41,415 bases of DNA, from IMG/VR virus record IMGVR_UViG_3300048929_000264, positions 1 through 41,415 of that record. One strand, 5' to 3'. The notes beneath the pieces were generated by a model. That model did no database searches. It saw only the letters and a list, made by a program, of their open reading frames with translations, and was not told the DNA's origin. The position numbers and the translations under genes were made by a program. Below, piece after piece: positions 37,744-41,415 of this stretch. Numbering within the stretch: position 1 is the first letter of the stretch; the number at the start of each line of letters is the position of its first letter. This DNA comes from a virus.

Positions 37744-37932
37744 TTATTTATCCCCTTTCTGGTTTCTGAACATCTGCTTAAATCTGTCAAGCCAATTGAC
37801 ACCTATTGCCTGACGAACCATATTTCTAGAATTACTACGGTATGCTGTCGCTGTTGCTACACTTCCAAGAACCTTACGATTCTGATAAAAACTCCGGTGA
37901 CTTCTTTGTTTGTGCTTAAATGCTCCTGCCAT
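37744..37932 (-). CDS. Small basic phage protein
   Basis: 62 residues, strongly basic: MAGAFKHKQRSHRSFYQNRK ... FKQMFRNQKGDK. Proteins of this form (MAGxFKHxxRSHRSFY) are common beside recT in Clostridia phages; probably RNA/DNA binding, function unknown. ATG behind AAAAGGAG. Confidence 0.65.
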   Translation of the reverse strand: MAGAFKHKQRSHRSFYQNRKVLGSVATATAYRSNSRNMVRQAIGVNWLDRFKQMFRNQKGDK

Positions 37933-37934
37933 AT

Positions 37935-38522
37935 CTATTTCTCCTTTTCTAATAAATAAGTTGATTCCATATCTGCTTCATGCAATGCCAAAACCAGAGG
38001 ATATTTTTCCATAGCAGCTCCTAAGGTATTCCAGAGTTCTTTTGGCTCATAACTTCCCATGTGCCAACGAATTGCATATCTTTCAGCCGGTAACAGTTTT
38101 ATGTATTCCTCAATCATCATGACGCTCTTTTCACCATGCCCATAAGGAATCAGATCATTCACTGTGTAAAAGGGGACCTGCACCCAGGTACCGGATTCAT
38201 CTTTCTTGTTACGCATTTCAGTGATGTAAAAATACGTTTTACAAAGATCATGAAGCAAAGCTGAAATTGCAATAGATTCTTCTTTTACTCCCTCAAGGTG
38301 CTTATGCCAGGCCCCGCTATCAAGCTCCCATTTGTTTGCCAAACAATCATAGACATTCAAACTATGTTCTAGTAGACCACCCGCGTATGCTCCATGGAAT
38401 CTGGTGCTGGCCGGAGCCGTATAAAAATCACTCTTACGAATAAATTCAAGGAGATTTACAATTCCTGGCCGCTTTGTTTCCAATAACAATTTTTCAAATT
38501 TCTCAACTAATTCCTGGTTCAT
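37935..38522 (-). CDS. HD-domain hydrolase
   Basis: 195 residues. RFHGAYAGGLLEHSLNVYDC (His) and ISALLHDLCKTY (HD) form the HD phosphohydrolase core, with later GHGEKS and RWHMGSYE completing the metal ligands. Such phage HD proteins are thought to act on nucleotides or RNA ends; the target is unknown. Start at 38522 behind GAGG, overlapping the upstream gene by 20 bp. Confidence 0.8.
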   Translation of the reverse strand: MNQELVEKFEKLLLETKRPGIVNLLEFIRKSDFYTAPASTRFHGAYAGGLLEHSLNVYDCLANKWELDSGAWHKHLEGVKEESIAISALLHDLCKTYFYITEMRNKKDESGTWVQVPFYTVNDLIPYGHGEKSVMMIEEYIKLLPAERYAIRWHMGSYEPKELWNTLGAAMEKYPLVLALHEADMESTYLLEKEK

Positions 38523-38835
38523 TTTTTGCCTCACTATACTTTCTGATTGCCATATGAAACGCTCCACTATCAAGCCAATGCAAGACAGTTAATAACTGCG
38601 TATGCTTTATAACTTCAATATGCCTTGTCTGGTGATACCACATTACCCATTCTTCTCTTAAAAGTTCATCAAGTGATGTAATTGGGGTACCCTCTTCAAA
38701 TTTTCTTTGGGATTTAAGATATTCTTTATGCTTTTTGATATTCTTACATTCAGCACAAGGCGGTTCGTAGGAAGGATAGTGTTTGCCATTATGCTCCCAA
38801 CTCAAAGCACAATACCTACAAGGATTCTGTTTCAT
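38503..38835 (-). CDS. Hypothetical protein with N-terminal Cys motif
   Basis: 110 residues. The N-terminus has CRYCALSWEHNGKHYPSYEPPCAEC, a four-Cys plus His likely zinc motif, followed by a charged helix and a C-terminal helical part. ATG behind AAGGAGG. Overlaps the HD gene by 20 bp. Confidence 0.6.
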   Translation of the reverse strand: MKQNPCRYCALSWEHNGKHYPSYEPPCAECKNIKKHKEYLKSQRKFEEGTPITSLDELLREEWVMWYHQTRHIEVIKHTQLLTVLHWLDSGAFHMAIRKYSEAKNEPGIS

Positions 38836-38854
38836 TTTTCCTCCTTAATCTCCG

Positions 38855-39310
38855 TCATTCACAATATGACCAGTTGCAGTGAGGACAGCCAGTAATTAAC
38901 TCGCTTCCAGCCTTTTCAACCGATATTCCTTCGGACGAGTTTCCCATACGGTTTTTACCTTCAGTATAAATCTGCTGATTACATCTCCAGCAAATTCCAT
39001 TTTCAGGAGCAAAATGAGGATAGCTTTTTTCTTCACAATAACGCTTCTGTGCCGCCAGGGAATCAAGAACATTAAAATGCTCGCTGGGTTCTTCCTTTGA
39101 TTCAGCAACCACTTTTCCTACGATGGTTTTTACCTTTTCCCGGAAACCATTAATCTCCCTGTCCGGGATATCAACTTCGGTAACAATGCCTTTTGCAGAA
39201 GAGTTTATCTGCACCAGATCCCCAACCGATAATTTTTCCTCTGAAAAATAGGTATAGGCCTTACCACTGGGTATTTCTCCTTTTAAAAACTGCACCTTTA
39301 TAATCTGCAT
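38855..39310 (-). CDS. PriA-N-like strand protein with zinc motif
   Basis: 151 residues. The N-terminal domain (IIKVQFLKGEIPSGKAYTYFSEEKLSVGDLVQI) has the beta pattern of the PriA 3'-end-binding or related barrel domain. The C-terminus carries CWRCNQQIY ... GCPHCNWSYC, a four-cysteine zinc ribbon. Phage proteins of this plan are seen near recombination genes. ATG behind GAGG. Confidence 0.6.
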   Translation of the reverse strand: MQIIKVQFLKGEIPSGKAYTYFSEEKLSVGDLVQINSSAKGIVTEVDIPDREINGFREKVKTIVGKVVAESKEEPSEHFNVLDSLAAQKRYCEEKSYPHFAPENGICWRCNQQIYTEGKNRMGNSSEGISVEKAGSELITGCPHCNWSYCE

Positions 39311-39709
39311 TTAGATTTCCTCCATTTCCTTTTCAAGCTTCGCAACCCTTTCATCAACAATACTTTTAAATTCATTAATCAACCGAGTCATGCTTAATGA
39401 GCCAAGATCTTCATTGCCAGAAATTGCTACGCTTCCTGAAGCCGTTTTAAACTCGATAGAATAGCATTCCGGTGGCAGGTTGATAGAATTTTTTAAATCA
39501 CTCAGATGTTTAATATGTTGCATGATTGGTTCGGCTTTCTCAAACTGGGCTTTATTCACTTTAGGCCTTCCTCCATTTTCTTCTTCCAACATTTCAGCTA
39601 TTTTGTCCAGATGCTTCATATCTTCATCTTTCAGACGATTAGCTGCAGCAATGAATACTTTTATGGCATGGATGAGTTCAGATATACGAATCAGGCTATC
39701 AGGATCCAT
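39311..39709 (-). CDS. Conserved helical phage protein
   Basis: 132 residues: helical, with RISELIHAIKVFIAAANRLKDED and a beta middle (YSIEFKTASGSVAISGNEDL), then a coiled-coil tail ending in KLEKEMEEI. Overlaps the SbcC-like stop (TAATG), so it is coupled and may be its partner. No function known. Confidence 0.6.
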   Translation of the reverse strand: MDPDSLIRISELIHAIKVFIAAANRLKDEDMKHLDKIAEMLEEENGGRPKVNKAQFEKAEPIMQHIKHLSDLKNSINLPPECYSIEFKTASGSVAISGNEDLGSLSMTRLINEFKSIVDERVAKLEKEMEEI

Positions 39710-41415
39710 TATGCAACCTCAACCATCAACTCTTTGTTATCTGCTCGGCTCATAACAATTAACTGGCTATCGCATTCAGGAAGTCGCCACGGATCAAGGC
39801 TTTCCCCATCATCAAGTATAACCGGACACTGAATTCCCACAATTTTCTGGATAGTCAAGGCAATGATCATCATGGCTTCGATCTTTCTGCCGTGATTTGC
39901 GGTATTGTCGTGTATTTCATATCCATCAATCCTTGGTACGCAGTAATCTTTCTTATATCCACCATTCTTGGCAAAGGCGAATAAATCCCATGTCACCCTG
40001 CCGCCGAAATAACTATTGATTGAATCAACCAGAAGTTCATTTTTCTTTTGGTCAAGCTGATCCAGCAAATCAAGGATTTTTTCACAGTCAGCCTTTGACT
40101 GTTCTTTCTGTAACTGCTCATTTCTGAGAAAAGATAACCGATCATCCAGTTCCACATTTTTAGCTGCTTTGGAAATCTTCTCTTTTACGGCATCCAGCTC
40201 GGTCTGAATCTCCGCTTTTCTATTCCGCAGCGTAGCCCGGTAGTCAGCTCCTGTATTCATTGCCTTTAAGGCTTCTTCCTTTTTTGTAATCTCATGACAC
40301 ATAGCTTCATATTCTTGGTTATCCGATAGATCAACCTGAGCAGGAAGAGAATTCATTTCCTCCGTTGCCTTGTTTTTGGACCCATTGGATTTAACCTTCT
40401 GCTCATTAGCTAATTTGAGACGTTCCTCAATAGCAATAAGCTCTTCGTTCTCCAGTTTTTCTAATTCCGCTTTTAATGAACGTCCTTTTTCAGAAATAGA
40501 AGTTAGGAGGTCTGATCTTTGCTGCTCCCATTTCTTCTTTTCGCTCTCATACATTTCACGGTGCTTCTGGCTTTTTATTCCATACTGGTCCTGCTTTTGT
40601 GTCTTAACTACCTCTGGTAATTCCTGCCCACAAGTTGGGCAGACAAATACATCTGAACCCAATTCAGGAAGCGGTGAATATTGGGAGAAGATTCTTTGAG
40701 AAGTGTTTGTATATTCCTCTAATAAACTGGTTTTATGTTCCTTTTTTCGATCTATAGCTTCCAGTAATCTCTGCTTATCCATTTCAGCCATCGAAGAATT
40801 GTTCATTGCCTGTCTAAATTGAATTTCTGCTTCATCAATTCGTTTCTGTATTTCTTTCTTCTGCATAACCAGATTTGCATTAGCATCCTGCTCGACACCA
40901 GAGCGTTTAAACTGCAGGTTCATGATATCTTTGGACATAGTGTCAAGTTGTTTGGACTGTGTTAGTGAATCATCTTCCTGCTTCTCAAGATCATCGATCT
41001 GGCGTTGCAGATCGTTTTTCTGCAATTCCAATTCAGCTATATCAATATCTTCCACGATCTGGCGGCTTACCTCATCTATTCGACCAGGATAGCCAGCAAT
41101 TTCCTTATTTAGTTTCAGTACGCTGGCCTTATTCATAGAAGAAATCTCTTCAATGTCGTACTTATCAAGCAACGGCACCAGTTCCGCAAAATCCGGATAC
41201 TTAGCCACAATGTATTTAATGGAAATATCCTGTGGAAGTTTAAAAAGGAACTCTCTCATCTCCTTTGGTTTCTTAGCTAGGAATGCTCCAATGTTCATAC
41301 ACATAAGCAGATCATCAAAATCAAAGTCAAAATAGGCAATAAAGTCTTTAAGATTCTTCTCCACGCCATTGATGGAATATGTATTATCATCAGAATAGCT
41401 ACTGTCCTTTTTGGT
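39709..41415 (-). CDS. SbcC/Rad50-like ATPase (N-terminus beyond the window)
   Basis: The frame is open to the right edge; the residues before the first internal start (GVEKN...) read TYSING, so the true start and Walker A lie outside. Visible are MCMNIGAFLAKKPKEMREFLFKLP (a post-P-loop segment), a long coiled coil with zinc-hook-like VFVCPTCGQELPE near the middle, a second coiled coil, and a C-terminal Walker B/D-loop region CPVILDDGESLD. It belongs to the SMC-like DNA-repair ATPases; a phage nuclease partner is expected. Confidence 0.8.
   Translation of the reverse strand, partial: TKKDSSYSDDNTYSINGVEKNLKDFIAYFDFDFDDLLMCMNIGAFLAKKPKEMREFLFKLPQDISIKYIVAKYPDFAELVPLLDKYDIEEISSMNKASVLKLNKEIAGYPGRIDEVSRQIVEDIDIAELELQKNDLQRQIDDLEKQEDDSLTQSKQLDTMSKDIMNLQFKRSGVEQDANANLVMQKKEIQKRIDEAEIQFRQAMNNSSMAEMDKQRLLEAIDRKKEHKTSLLEEYTNTSQRIFSQYSPLPELGSDVFVCPTCGQELPEVVKTQKQDQYGIKSQKHREMYESEKKKWEQQRSDLLTSISEKGRSLKAELEKLENEELIAIEERLKLANEQKVKSNGSKNKATEEMNSLPAQVDLSDNQEYEAMCHEITKKEEALKAMNTGADYRATLRNRKAEIQTELDAVKEKISKAAKNVELDDRLSFLRNEQLQKEQSKADCEKILDLLDQLDQKKNELLVDSINSYFGGRVTWDLFAFAKNGGYKKDYCVPRIDGYEIHDNTANHGRKIEAMMIIALTIQKIVGIQCPVILDDGESLDPWRLPECDSQLIVMSRADNKELMVEVA

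Overview
The window reads as part of a tailed-phage or prophage genome from a low-GC Firmicute, most like phages of gut Clostridia/Lachnospiraceae. The evidence is strong AGGAGG-type ribosome sites, a RecT/SSB/primase-helicase replication set, a terminase large subunit, and many small genes of types that recur in that host group. Almost every gene lies on the minus strand, so the transcription order runs from the right edge (replication and recombination) to the left edge (terminase). Structural genes would lie beyond position 1. One rightward cluster, 12.2-15.5 kb, breaks the pattern.

Layout by region. 41.4-31.9 kb: an SbcC/Rad50-like ATPase (cut by the edge), small conserved genes, an HD hydrolase, RecT, an MBL-fold protein, a radical SAM protein, a sigma-like factor, SSB and an ERCC4-type nuclease. 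31.9-26.5 kb: a replication initiator carrying iteron-like repeats, a primase-helicase and accessory genes. 26.4-15.7 kb: a DNA-modification block with a helicase-methyltransferase fusion, two C5 cytosine methyltransferases, a Dam-type adenine methyltransferase and a PAPS-reductase-like PP-loop protein, plus a HAD protein, a tyrosine recombinase and a sigma-region-4-like regulator. 15.5-12.2 kb: a rightward operon of plasmid/ICE-type genes (J-domain protein and companions) with GC-rich hairpins between genes. 12.2-11.1 kb: a small HTH regulator and a DUF4160/DUF2442 pair, surrounded by eight copies of a dyad operator placed inside promoters. 11.1-9.1 kb: mostly non-coding, with a decayed second copy of the initiator origin region, a probable small RNA and a terminase-small-subunit candidate. 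9.1-3.9 kb: small late-type genes, a LemA protein, an RNA-polymerase-alpha-CTD-like protein, and two convergent tail-fibre C-terminal cassettes bounded by a 17-bp inverted repeat. 3.9-1 kb: three tRNAs with structured spacers, two membrane proteins with their own promoters, and the terminase large subunit.

Most noteworthy observations: (1) the tail-fibre cassette pair, which has no N-terminal gene beside it; (2) a shared leader of about 50 nt with two perfect palindromes, found in front of four DNA-modification-type genes and nowhere else that I saw; (3) the operator array; (4) a duplicated origin whose hairpin keeps its pairing while its sequence changes; (5) two small transcription units that look non-coding. 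Family names come from motif recognition by eye. No database search or folding was run.
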